From contig SZWC01007402.1 in NCBI GenBank assembly GCA_023375785.1, forward strand, positions 1 to 64,000: DNA of 64,000 nucleotides. Reading direction: 5' to 3'. This DNA is from Penium margaritaceum (lineage: Eukaryota > Streptophyta > Zygnematophyceae > Desmidiales > Peniaceae). Shown piece after piece: positions 22,002 through 33,419 of the stretch (position 1 is the stretch's first letter; every line of letters starts with the position of its first letter). The notes beneath the pieces are model-generated. The model was not told the DNA's origin and made no database searches. It saw only the letters and a list, made by a program, of their open reading frames with translations. A program made the translations under genes and the position numbers.

Positions 22002-23360
22002 GATGCTGCCGTCCTACTTCCGCTTCAGCTTAAGCACCCACTTTGATCCCACCACGTGAGAGTTAGCGGGTCTGTCCACCAGCTTCCATGTACCATTTTC
22101 TTCGATGGACGCAAGCTCACTGTCCACCGCCTCCTTCCATTTGGCTGCATTGGGCCTTTTCAGTGCCTCTGCCACAGTGAGCGGCTCTCCCTGAGCCAAA
22201 CAGGACCAGCTTAGTCCGGTCTAGCTTCCGGTGTTAGCTTCATACTCTGGTGTATGTTTTCTTTGCTGCATGGTGCGGCGCAACATTGATGGTGCTTCAT
22301 ATTTGCTCTGCTACAGTTCCTTTGGTGCAGGCTGCCCTGAAGTTGAATCTTCCTCTGGTGAAGAGCCGATGGCCTCCGAGCTGGTCTCAAAGGCTTCGGA
22401 CGTCGCTGACTCTGTGTCGAAGCCCGTCGCTGCGATAGCCTGCGCAGCCACTCTCCCTGCCACACCACTCTTCTCCGTAGCATGCCCCACAGGCACCACT
22501 TGCCAGATTTTTGGAGCTTGATCTCCCGAATCCAGCAGCACCAACCACTCTCCCTATTTGGAGCTTGCGTGGGATCAAGCAACTTTTCCTTGCCTAGTTT
22601 CCTCTCATCAACGGTCACGTGCTGGCTAGTGATGAGCCTTCTTGCTGCCAGGTCCTACAAGCGGTAGGTCTTGTGGGCCGTCTCATAGCCCACATCACAC
22701 ACTTTTGCGCTCTTGCATCTAGCTTGCCACCACCCTCTCCCACTTGGACCTTTTCCCATACGGTGTAGCCAAATACTGTCAGGTGTGAGACGTCCGGCCT
22801 CTTCCCTGACCACACCTCTTGTGGCGCCATCTCCTGCTTGCACACAGCAACTGCAGGAGTCAGGTTGACAAGGTAGCATGCCGTTCTTGCAACTTCCACC
22901 CACAAGCGCGGTGAGAATTTGGCATCAAAGAGCATGCTGCACACAATGCCAATGATGGTCTAATTCATCCGCTCGGCCACAACATTGCTTTGCAGTGTGT
23001 AGGACGTTATAGGTTGGTGGTTGATCCTATGTTGCCGCAACCAGCCCTTGCATGCTTCATACTCTCCGCCTTTTTCGCTTTGCAGTGCCTTGACCTTCTT
23101 TCTGCTTTGCCGCTCCACCATGGCGACAAACTCCTGCAACTTCTCTCTGACCTCTCTTTTGGTTTTGTGGAAGTAAATCCACACATTGCGGCTTTGGTCA
23201 TGGATGAAGGTCAAGAAGAAATTGCTGCCACCGTTTGACGCCGTGTGAAAGGGTCCGCACACGTCGGTGTGAATCAGGTCAAAGGCTGCTTCTATGCGAT
23301 GACCGTTACCCTCAAAGCACTTTTGCTTGGTCTTACCTTGGAGGCAAGGTTCACGTAGGC
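22002..23360 (-). pseudogene. copia-1 integrase to early RT region (fossil)
   Basis: In minus-strand order: PCLQGKTKQKCF and FDLIHTDVCGPFHTASNGG of the integrase N-terminal and core parts; FFLTFIHDQSRNVWIY and SEKGGEYE; FSPRLWVEVARTACYLVN with GKRPDVSHLTVFG of the C-terminal region; an interdomain linker (about 22.2-22.6 kb); then the first RT block KWKEAVDSELASIEENGTW and VVGSKWVLKLKRK ending next to the copia-2 insertion. This is the upstream half of copia-1 Pol. The right limit near 23.36 kb is a head-to-head junction with copia-3. Confidence 0.87.
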
Positions 23361-23373
23361 TACCACCCCCAGC

Positions 23374-24697
23374 CGCATCCTTGCGGTGGCAGCCGTGAAA
23401 GACATGGAGCTCCACCAAATGGATGTAAAGACGGTCTTCCTCAATGGCATTATCGACAAAGAAATTTACATGGAGGTGCCGGAGGGGTTGGAGGCGCCGG
23501 AGGGCAAGGTGTGCAAGCTGCGGAAGTCCTTGTACGGGCTAAAACAATCGCCCCGATGTTGGTACCAACAGATGGACAACTTCATGGCACAACTCGGCTT
23601 CAAGCGCTATGAGGCGGATCACAGCATGTACGTGCGGTGCAACAAGAAGCTCCATCAGATTGTCGCACTCTACGTGGACGATATGATTTTGTGCTCCTCA
23701 GACCTGCCGAGCCTACAGCAGCTGAAAGAGCAGCTGAGCAGCAGGTTACAGATGTCGAACATGGGGGAGTTGGAGTTCTACCTTGGGGTGAGCATTACGC
23801 GGAACCGGAGGGCACGCACGCTTGAGCTGGGGCAGGCCAAATACGTGGCCGAGGTGCTAAAGCGGTACGGCATGGAGGACTGCAAACCAGTGTGCAGTCC
23901 AGTCTCCACGACCTGTAAACTGAGTGCAGTAATGGTTCCACAAACAAAAGAAGAGCGGGAGGATATGCCAAGGGTGCCCTACCTATCGGCGGTGGGCGAC
24001 CTCATGTACGCCATGGTGGCGACTCGACCAGACCTGGCCTACGTGGTGGGCCAAGTGAGCAGGTACGTGACCAATCCAGGCGCACTTCACTGGCAGGTGG
24101 TCAAGCGCATCCTCCGCTACCTGCAGGCGATGCGGCACACGCGCCTGAGGTTCGACGGCAAAGGGTGGGCGGACCCTTTGCGTCTGGTCTGCTACACAGA
24201 TGCAGACTACGCTGGCGATGTAAAAAAGCGGAAGTCCACACTCGGCTACGTGTTCTTCCTCGTTGGTGCAGCGGTCTTGTCGTGCAGCGGTCTCCTGCCG
24301 CAGTAGAAAGCAGGACTGCGTCGCCACCTCCACAGTGGAAGCAGAGTACATCGTGCTGGCCGAGGCGGTCAAGGAGGTGGTGTGGCTCCGCAGGTTGCTG
24401 GGGGAGCTGGGCGTGCCGCAGCAGGAGCCAACGGTGGTACAAGAGGACAACACGGGCTCCATCTTGCTGACCAACAACCCGACGCAGCACAGGAGGACAA
24501 AGTATATCGACGTGCGTTACCAATACACATGGGATATGGTCGAGAAGGGGCAGGTGGTACTGCAATACTGCAGCACACACAACATGCTTGCGGATTGCTT
24601 GACCAAAGCGCAACCCGCGGGCCGGCACTCGATGAGCGTGGGTGGGCTTGGGATGACCAACTGTGATGGGCTGGATGACGCAGTGGAAGATGAGTGA
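23374..24697 (+). pseudogene. copia-3 reverse transcriptase and RNase H region
   Basis: RT landmarks are VAAVKDMELHQMDVKTVFLN, KSLYGLKQSPRCWYQQMDNF, ALYVDDMILCSS (YVDD at 23671-23682) and MGELEFYLGVSITRN. They are followed by CYTDADYAGDVKKRKSTLGY, SRKQDCVATSTVEAEYIVLA, RRTKYIDVRYQ and NMLADCLTKA of RNase H. The region runs to within about 45 bp of the polypurine tract, a normal copia 3' layout. It is only the C-terminal part of a Pol, so it cannot represent an autonomous element. Confidence 0.92.
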
Positions 24698-24730
24698 GAG
24701 AAAGCAGGAGCAACGGGCATGGCAGGTGCA

Positions 24731-24740
24731 AGAGGGAGAA
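24731..24740 (+). other. Polypurine tract of copia-3
   Basis: AGAGGGAGAA, all purine, directly precedes the LTR start TGTTGAAAAT. Confidence 0.75.
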
Positions 24741-25723
24741 TGTTGAAAATTTGCCCCTCCGCATGCCCAAGTGCGGTGCTGGGAGGCGCCGACGAGCCGC
24801 CAGAAAGTAGAATCTCCGCACCGGCGGATCTGGCAACTCGACGATTACTCGGATCCTGAAATGAATGATTGCCCCATACATTTGACGAGTTGTTGAATCC
24901 GGTGGAAGTTGTTTCACCAGAATCGGACAACTATCGAGGGAGATATGGCCTTCCAAAGTTGGGGTATGTGCAGCGGCTCTATGAGCCGGCTGCCAACCGA
25001 ATCCGGAGGATATTCGACCAAACTGAGTAACAAAAATACCATCTGGAGAAATTGCTCCGGAAGGCCTGCCGAGGCGTCCGGTGGATTATCCATCTGATCA
25101 GGTGGATCATCCACGGGATCCTGTAGTGCAGGTTGTTACTGAGGGACGGCCAAAATCATGGCTCGGCGTCCGAAACTCAGTAGTACGTTTTGTTACTCGG
25201 GGACTCGGTCAAAATTCTGACTGCAGGTCCGCGGACAGGTTTCGAACCTCGTCATACCCCATCACCAAACTCGACCAAAAAGTGGGGGAGGTGCATGGAA
25301 ACAGTGCAGGGGATCCCTACACCACGTGCAATGGGATCTGCGCCTTGGGAAAGGCGCTTCGCACGTGAAAGAAGGCGCCACGGCGTGTGCGCGCCATGGA
25401 GACGTTAGGCGTTTCTCTAGTGGGTAAGACCTGCGCTTCGGCAAGCATAACTTGGGCTACACTTGGCTGAATCACACGCGGTTTGGTGCGTTGGAAATAT
25501 CATGACTAGCCCTATAAATGTTGAAATCATGTCCATGTGCAAAAACTAATGCAAGAATGCCGTTATTTCCTTCGCAAACTGACTGTCTCTAAATTCCTGC
25601 TCACATACAGTGAGGCGACCAGAAAGCTCACGCTCAGTCTCAGATTCACTTAAAACAGAAGACGTAGACCGCCAAGAGACGATCAGACAAACGTCGGGAC
25701 CGCATCCCGTGGATTCCCTGACA
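24741..25723 (+). repeat. 3' LTR of copia-3 (983 bp)
   Basis: Begins TGTTGAAAAT after the polypurine tract and ends CCCTGACA. The reverse complement of 62597-63516 aligns along it with many shared blocks: CCCAAGTGCGG near the start, GGTGGAAGTTGTTTCACC, GTTACTGAGGGAC, GGTTTCGAACC, and GAGGCGACCAGAAAGCTCACGC near the end. Two independent copies with the same ends support the boundaries. Confidence 0.87.
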
Positions 25724-25802
25724 CGGACCAGCTGCTATTGCTGGATGACATGCAGCGTGCTGTTTGCAATGTGCCTAAAGCGTCTATGCTACAACCTAAG
25801 GG
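25724..25802. other. Short unassigned spacer
   Basis: About 80 bp between the copia-3 LTR and the resumption of satellite. No domain, LTR end or repeat is recognised. It may be residue of an older insertion. Confidence 0.4.
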
Positions 25803-28800
25803 GGCAACTAGGGCGCAAGTAGGACGGAACAAGGGTGCAAGTAGGATGCAACCAGGACGCAACTAGGGCACAACTAGGGTGCAAGCAGGGCGCAAGTAGG
25901 GCACAAGTAGGGCGTAAAAAGGGTGTAACTAGGACGCAACTAGGGTGCAAGTAGGGCGTAAGTAGGGCGCAACTAGGGTGTAACTAGGGAGCAACTAGGG
26001 CGTAAATAGGGTACAAGTTGGGCTCAAGTTAGGCGCAACTAGGGCGCAACTATGACGCAACTAGGGCACAAGTAGGATGCAAGTAGGGTGCAACTAGGGC
26101 GCAACTAGGGTGCAACTAGGACACAAGTAGTGCGCAAGTAGGGCACAACTAGGGCAAAAATAGGGGGGTAACTAGGGCACAAGTAGGGTGCAACTGGGGC
26201 GCAACTAGGACGCAACTAGGGCACAAGTAGGGCGCAAGTAGGGCATAACTAGGGTGAAACAAGGGCACAACTAGTGTACAACTAGGACGTAGCTTGTACC
26301 CAACTGAGGCACAACTAGGGCGCAACAAGGCTGTAAGACGGGCGCAGCTACGGGACAAGTAGGACGCAACTAGGACACAAATAGGTCACACGTAGGGTGC
26401 AACTAGGGCACAACTAGGGCGCAACTAGGGCATAGCTAATGCCCAATTGAGGCGCAACTAGGACGCAACTAGGGTGCGAGTAGGACGTAACTAGGACACA
26501 CGTAGGGCAAAACTAGGGCGAAACTAGGATGCAACTAGGACGCAATAATTGCGGGCGTACCTAGTGCCCAACTGAGGCGCAAATACGGTACAACTAGGAT
26601 GCAACTAGGGCGCAACTCGGATGCAAGTAAGGCGCAAGAGAGGCAAAACTAGGACGCAACTAGGGTACAACTAGGACGTAGCTACTGCCCAACTGAGGCC
26701 CCACTAGGGCGCAACTAGGGCACAACTATGGTGCAACTAGGACGAAAGAAGGGCGTAACTAGGGTGCAAGTGGGGCGCAACCAGGGCGCAATTGCAATTA
26801 GGGCGCAACTAGGTTGTAGCTAGTGTCAAACTGAGGTGCAACCAGGGCAAAACTAGGGTGTAAGTAGGACGCAACTAGGGCACAAGTAGGGCGCAAGTAG
26901 GGTGCATGTAGGGGGCAACAAGGGTGCAACTAGGGCAGAACTAGGGTGCAAGTAGTGCGCAAGTAGGGTGCAACTAGGGCGCAAGTAAGAGGAAATTAGG
27001 ACGTAAGTAGGGCGCAACTAGAGTGAAACTAGGATGCAACTAGGATGCAAGTATGGTGCAAGTAGGGCGCAACTAGGGTGCAACTAGGGCGCAACTAGGG
27101 CACAACTAAGGCGCAAGAAGGGCCCAAACAGGGTGAAAATAGGGCGCAAATAGGGAGCAGCTAGGGTGCAAGAAGGACGCAAGTAGGACTCAAGTAGGGC
27201 GCAAGAACGACAGAACTAGGGCGCAACTAGGGCACGAGTAGGGCCCAAGTCGGACGCAACTAGGGAGCAACTGAGGCATAAATAGGACTCAAGTAGGGGA
27301 CAACTAGGGTGCAATTAGGAAGCAACTAGAGCACAAGTAGGGAGCAAGTATGGCGTTATAAGGACCCAACTAGGGCGTAACTATTGCACAAGTAGGACAC
27401 AAGTAGGACACAATTAGGTCGCAACTAGGGTGCAACTAGGATGTAGCTAGTGTCCAACTGAGGTGCAACTAGGGCGCAACTAGGGTGCATGTCGGGTGCA
27501 AGTAGGGCGTAAGTAGGGTGCAACCAGGGCACAAGTAGGGAGCACATAGGGTGCAACTAGGGCACAAGTAGGGCACAACTAGAGCACAACTACGGCACAA
27601 CCAGTTTGCAACTAGGGCATAGCTACTGTCCAGCCGAGGTGCAATTAGGGTGCAACTAGGATGCAAGTCGGGCACAACTAGGGCACAGGTAGGGCACAAC
27701 TAGGGCATAACTAGGGCACAACTAGGACACAACTAGATCGCAATTACAGCGCGAGTAGGATACAAATAGGGCGCAACTAGGATGTAACTTGGCCACAAGT
27801 AGGACAGAAGTAGGGCACAAAAAGGTTGGAACTAGGGCGCGAATAGGGCGCAACTAGGGTGCAAGTAGGACGCAAGAAGGGTGCAAGTAGGACGTAACTA
27901 AGACGTAATAATGACGCAACAAGGATGCAAGTAGATCACAACCAGGGTGCAAATAGGGTACAACTAGGGTACAACTAGGGCACAAGTAGGGATCAAGTAG
28001 AGCACAACTAGAGTACAACTAGGATGCAACTAGGGCGCAAGTAGGGCACAAGTAGGACGCAACAAAGGCGTAACTACGGTGCAACTTGGGTACAACTAGG
28101 GCGTAACTAGTGTCCAACTGAGGTGCAACTAGGGCGCAACTAGGGTGCAAGTTGGGCGCAACTAGGGCGCAAGTAGGATGCAAGTAAAGCGCAAGTAGGG
28201 CGCAAGTAGGGTAAAACTAGGAAGCAACTAGGGCATAACTAGGGTGAAGCTATTGTCCAACTGAGGTGCAACTAGGGCACAACTAGGTCGCAACACAGGG
28301 GCAACTAGGGAACACCTAGGGCGCAACTTGGGCGCAGGTGGGGCACAAGTAGGTTATAGATAGGGCGCAACTAGGGCGAAACTAGGGAGCAATTGGGACG
28401 CAGCTAGTGTCCAACTGAGGCACAACTTGGGCACAACTAGGGCGCAAGTAGGGCACAACTAAGGCACAAGTAGGACGCAACTAAGGTGCAACTAGGGCGC
28501 AACTAGGGCAGAACTAGGGTGCAACTAGGGCTTAAATCGGGCACAAGTAGGACGCAACTAGGGTGCAACTAGGGCACAGCTAGGGCACAAGTAGGGTGCA
28601 AGCCGGGCAAAAACAGGGTGAAACTAGGGTACAAGTAGAGTGAAAAAGGGCGCAACTAGGATGCAACTAATCGTAGGTAGTGTCCGAGTGAGGCGCAACT
28701 AGGGTGCAACTAGGGCGTAATTTGGGCGCAATTCGGGCGTAAATAGGGCGTAAGTAGGGCACAAGTAGGGCGCAAGTAGCGTGCAACTAGGGTACAACTA

Positions 28801-31800
28801 GGGTGCAACTAGGACGTAGCTAGTGTCCAACTAAGGCGCAACTAGGGCGTAACTAGGGCACAACCAGGGCGCAATTAGGGAGCAACTGGGACGCAAGTAG
28901 GGCACAAGTAGGGGTCAAGTAGGGCGCCAGGAGGGCACAACTAGGGCGTAAAAAGGGTGCAACTAGGGCATAAGTAGGGCACAAGTAGGACGCAAGTAGG
29001 ACGCAACTAGTGTGGAACTAGGACACACCAAGGGAGTAAGTAGGACGCAAGTAGAGTCAACTAGGGCGCAACTAGGGCACATCTAGAACACAATGAGGAC
29101 ACAAGTAGGACGCAAGTAGGGCACAAGAAGGGCGCAACTAGGACAGAACTAGGGCAAAACCAGTACGCAACTAGGACACAACTAGGGCGTAGCTCGTGTC
29201 CAACTGAGGTGCAACTAGGGCACAACTAGGGCGCATCTAAGGCGTAACTAGGGCGCAAGTAGGGTGCAAGTAGGATGCAAGTATGGCGCAACTAGAGCGC
29301 AACTAGGGCACAACTAGGGCGTAGCTAGTGCCCAATTGAGGCACAACTAGGCCGCAACTAGGGCACAAGTAGGGTACAACTAGGGCGCAAGGAGGGCGCA
29401 AGTAGGGCACAAGTAGGGAGCAAGTAGGGCGTAACCAGGGGGCAACTAAGGCGTAAGTAGGGCGAAACTAGGACACAAGTAGGGTGCAACTAAGGCGCAA
29501 CCAGGGTGCAACTAGGGCACAATTGGGACGCAACTAGGGCATAGCTAGTGTCCAACTGAGGTGCAACTAGGACACAACTAGGGCATAAGTAGGGAATAAC
29601 TAGGGCACAAGTAGGGCGGAACGAGGGCGCAACTAGGGGGAAACTAGGGCGTAACTAGGGTGCAACTAGGGTGCAAGTAGGGCACAAATAGGGTGCAACC
29701 AGGGTGCAACTAGGGTACAACTAGGCCGGAAGGAGGACGCAAGTAGGGTGCAAGTAGGGCACAACTAGGGCGCAACAAGGACACAACTAGGACGCAAGTA
29801 GGACGTAAGTAGGGTGCAAATAGGGCGCAACTAGGGTACAACAAGGGCAATAGTAGGGAACAACTCGGGTGTACCTAGCAAGTGAATAGGGTACAACTAG
29901 GACGTAGCTAATGCCCAACTGACGCGCAACTAGGGTGCAAGTAAGGTACAAGTTGTGGACAACTAGGCTGCAATTAGTGCGCAACTAGGGCAAAACTAGG
30001 GTGCAACTAGGGCGCAACTAGGGCGCAACTAGGATGCAACTAGGGCGTAGTTAGTGCCCAACTGAGGTGCAACTAGGGCACAACTAGGGTACAACTAGGG
30101 ACCAACTAGGGCACAAGTACGACACAACTAGGGCGCAACTAGGGAGTACCTAGTGCCCATCTGAGGCACAACTAGGTCGCAATAAGGGCGTAAGTAGGAT
30201 GCAACCAGGTCACAAGTAGGGCGCAACTAGGACGTAGGTAGGGCCCAAGTAGGGCGCAACTAGGACGCAAGTAGGCCGCAAGTAGGGCACAAGTAAGGCG
30301 CAAGTAGGACGCAACCAGGGAGCAAGTAGGGCGTAAGTAGGGTGCAACTAGGACATAAGCAGGGCGCAACTAAGGCTTACCTAGGGCACAACTACGACGT
30401 AACAATGGAGTTAGTAGGGATTTATTGGGGCACAACTAGGGAGCAACTAGGGCCTAACTAGGACACAACAAGGGCGTAACTAGGGAACAAGTAAGGTCCA
30501 ACTAGGGCCCAACTAGGGCGCAACTAGGGCACAAGTAGGGCTCAAGTAGGGTGCAACTAGGACGCAACTAGGGCGCAACTAGAGTGCAACTAGGGCCTAC
30601 CTTGTGTCCAACTGAGTCACAATTAGGGCATAAATAGGGTGCAAGTAGGGTGTAACTAGGGCGCAAGAAGGGCACAACTAGGGCGCAAGTAGGGAGAAAG
30701 TAGGGAACAAGTAAGGCACAACTAGGTTGCAACTACGGCGCACCTAGGGCATAGCTAGTGTCCAACTGAGGTGCAACTAGGGCACAACTAGGGTGCAAGT
30801 AGGGCGCAACTAGGGTGCAAGTAGGACGTAATGAGGGCGCAACTAGGGAGCAACTAGGGTACAACGAGGGCACAAGTAGGGAACAAGTAGGGCACAACTA
30901 GGGCGCAATAAGGCCACAACTAGGACACAAATAGGGTGCAAGTAGGACACAACTAGGGAAAAACTAGGGTGCACCTAGGGTGCAAGTAGGGCACAAGTAG
31001 GACACAACAATGACGTGACTAGGTCGTAACTATGGCGCAAGTAGGGTGCAAGTAGGACACAACTAGTGTGAAGCTAGGGCGCAATATGGGCTGAAGTAGG
31101 TTGTAAGTTGGGTGTAACGAGGGAACACCTAGGATGCAACTAGGGCACAACTAGGGCGTTGCTAGTCACCAATTTACGCGCAACTAGGGTGCAATTAGGG
31201 CGCCAGTCGGACGCAACTAGGATGCTAGTAGGACACAACAAGGGAGTAACTAAGGCTCAACTAGGGGGCAACTTGGGCGCAACTAGGACCTAGCTAGTGT
31301 CCAACTAAGGCGCAACTAGGGCACAATTAGGGCGCAACGAGGGAGAACTAGGGCGCAAGTAGGGCATAACTAGGGTGCAAGAAGGGTACAACTAGGGTGC
31401 AACTAGGGAGCAACAAGCACGCAACTTGGGTAAAAATATGACGTAGCTAGTGCCCAAATGAGGTGCATTATGGTGCAACTAGGGCACACGAAGGGAGTAA
31501 CTAGGGCGCAAGTAGGACGCAACTAGGCTGCAAGTAGGGTGTAACTATGGCACAACTAGGGCACTTCTAGGGCCCAAGTAGGACGCAAGTAGGGTGCAAC
31601 TAGGGTGCAGCTAGAGCGTAACTGGGGCGCAAGTAGGGTGCAAGTAGGGTGCAACTAGGGCGCAAGTAGGGTGCAACTAGTGTGCAACTAAGGCACAACT
31701 AGGGTGCTATTAGGGTGCAACTAGGATGCAAGTAGGGTGCAACTAGTGCACAAGTAGGGCGCAACCAGGGCGTAAGTAGGATGCAAGTAGGACGCAAGTA

Positions 31801-32212
31801 GGGCGCAGCCAGGGCACGAGTAGGGCGTAGCTAGTGCCCACCTGAGGTGCAACTAGGGTGCAACTAGGGCACAAGTAGGGCACAAATAGGGTGCAAGTGG
31901 GACGCAACAAGGGGGCAACTAGGGCGCGACTAGGGAGCAACCAGGGCACAACTAGGGCCCAAGTAGGCCGCAACAAAGGTGCAACTAGGGCGCAACTAGG
32001 GTGCAAGTAAGGCGCACGTAAGGGACAAGTAGGACACAACTTGGGCACAACTAGGGTGAAACTAGTGCGCAAGTAGGGCACAATTAGGGCGCAACTAGGG
32101 TACAACTAGGGCGCAACTAGGGCGTACCTAGAGCCCAACTGAGGCGCAACTAGGGTGCAAGTTGGGCGTAATTAGTACACATCTAGGGCGCAAGTAGGGC
32201 GCAGGTAAGGCG
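25803..32212 (+). repeat. 11-bp satellite array, block D
   Basis: Same unit and orientation as the blocks left of the copia island, implying one original array. Marker dimers are frequent: near 28105, 28250, 28400, 28813, 29188, 29321, 29540, 30045, 30751 and 31290, that is spacings of roughly 100-450 bp. The final AGGCG (32208-32212) is the left target duplication of the next insertion. Confidence 0.95.
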
Positions 32213-33419
32213 TGTCAGATAAAGTAGAGCATTGTGAGGGTGGTGCCAGAAGCTCAGACATACTTGATGAGATGCTAGGAAGAGAGAGTGCGGCTCGAGT
32301 GATAGCTGTTGCACATGATAAGATGATGAGTTCTGGACTGGGCACGGTCCGTAAGCACGAGCGCTGAGACAACCGGGGAGAAAAGCAAGATCAGAAGCGT
32401 ACGGTGATAAGCTGTTGGGGGCAGTACTGGAGCGTGGACCATGAGGCCACAACACTGAGGCACGGGCCGCATGAGCATGAGGGCCGCACCGTGGATACGC
32501 GGGCTGATGAGCAAAGGCACTTGAGATCATGACAGAAGCACATGTAAAGATGAGGATGAGAGGCCACGCTGTCCAAAGGCGGGTTGAGCAAGAAGCGAGG
32601 CCGCAGTGCCATGAAGTGGGCCGAGAGCTGAACGTTGCCATTGGAGACAGGGCGAAGCCCAGGCCATGCAGGAGTAGATTGTTGAGCATGATGAAGGCAA
32701 CGATAGAGACAGAAAATGTGCCATGGCACCGGGCCATAGGTCACAGTCTGAGGAGTGGGGGCAGGGCCGAAGCCCGGGCCGAGTGGGGGAAGGGCAAAGG
32801 CCCGGGCCGAGAACAAGTGAGGCAAGAGACAACTCGATTGACCAACAAGTGGTAAAGATTAAACAACAAAAGGACAGGTTATGTACTACTTTAGGCCAAG
32901 GAGCAAGGAAGCTAACCTAGACTAATTCACGAAGGGTAGTACGACAGGTGTCGCCTTAGCCGCTTGCTTGCGGCTGCTGCTGATGGTGAGGTCACCCGTG
33001 GGGTAGCTTCACCAACGGGTGGAGACGTTGGCGGCAAGAACCGAGAGTATGTTATATTCACGCCTTGACCGTTGTTTGTCCATCCGCGGATATCGGGACA
33101 CGAAGAGTACGTTGGCGCTCTGTTGGAGTGAGGGAGTGTCATTGGGTCGGCGGGTTCGCAGCTCCCATTATCATTATTTGTTGCGCAGGGAAAGCCAACC
33201 ATCGGTGGAAGACCGATAGGTCTAGCCGGTTGGCGGGACTTGGTTGAGCAGTGGACACAAGCCAGCCGGTTGGTCTTTGGCATCCGCGAGATGAGCCGGG
33301 ATTGTTCGAGCCATGTATTTCTTTTCCACTGAGCAATTATTCCGGAGTTGTGTAGCCACGGAATATGGTGGAACCTGGACCAGGGAGATGACTTGTGGAG
33401 ACTAGCGTTTATTCTGACA
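32213..33419. mobile_element. Solo LTR (1207 bp) with 5-bp target duplication
   Basis: Begins TGTCAGATAAA and ends TTTATTCTGACA; the outer 7 bp are perfect inverted repeats. It is flanked by AGGCG on both sides (32208-32212 and 33420-33424). The interior holds GC-rich Ala/Pro-rich or Arg-rich reading frames but no retroelement domain and no recognisable host protein. The length, ends and duplication point to a long solo LTR. Orientation is undecided. A small non-autonomous LTR element is possible, but I see no second LTR inside. Confidence 0.8.

Larger units (their letters stand above)
14051..23360 (-). mobile_element. Outer Ty1/copia element (copia-1), broken, hosting a nested copia
   Basis: A minus-strand copia fossil. 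Its parts, in minus-strand order from the right, are the integrase region (about 22.6-23.36 kb), the integrase-RT linker, the start of RT (22002-22199), then after the nested element RT to RNase H (14670-15977), a 3' non-coding stretch and a short 226-bp LTR (14051-14276). The order INT then RT-RH is diagnostic of Ty1/copia. The 5' LTR and Gag are not seen, because the right side meets another copia remnant head-to-head near 23.36 kb. It is clearly broken and older than the element inserted in it. Confidence 0.85.
23361..25723 (+). mobile_element. Ty1/copia remnant (copia-3), 5'-truncated
   Basis: Plus-strand RT and RNase H (23374-24697), a polypurine tract and a 983-bp LTR (24741-25723). Gag, protease, integrase and the 5' LTR are not present. 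Its left end meets the minus-strand integrase region of copia-1 within about 20 bp near 23.36 kb, giving an inverted head-to-head junction. It is the best preserved Pol segment in the window but is a broken element. Its LTR family recurs as the solo LTR at 62597-63516. Confidence 0.88.

Noticed and set aside
24369-24956. Minus-strand frames opposite copia-3 RNase H and LTR
   Set aside because: These are antisense to a well-supported RNase H region. The composition follows the sense codons.
32183-32855. Overlapping Ala/Pro-rich and Arg-rich reading frames on both strands
   Set aside because: They lie inside a segment with LTR ends and a perfect target duplication. They resemble GC-rich chance frames and have no recognised domain.
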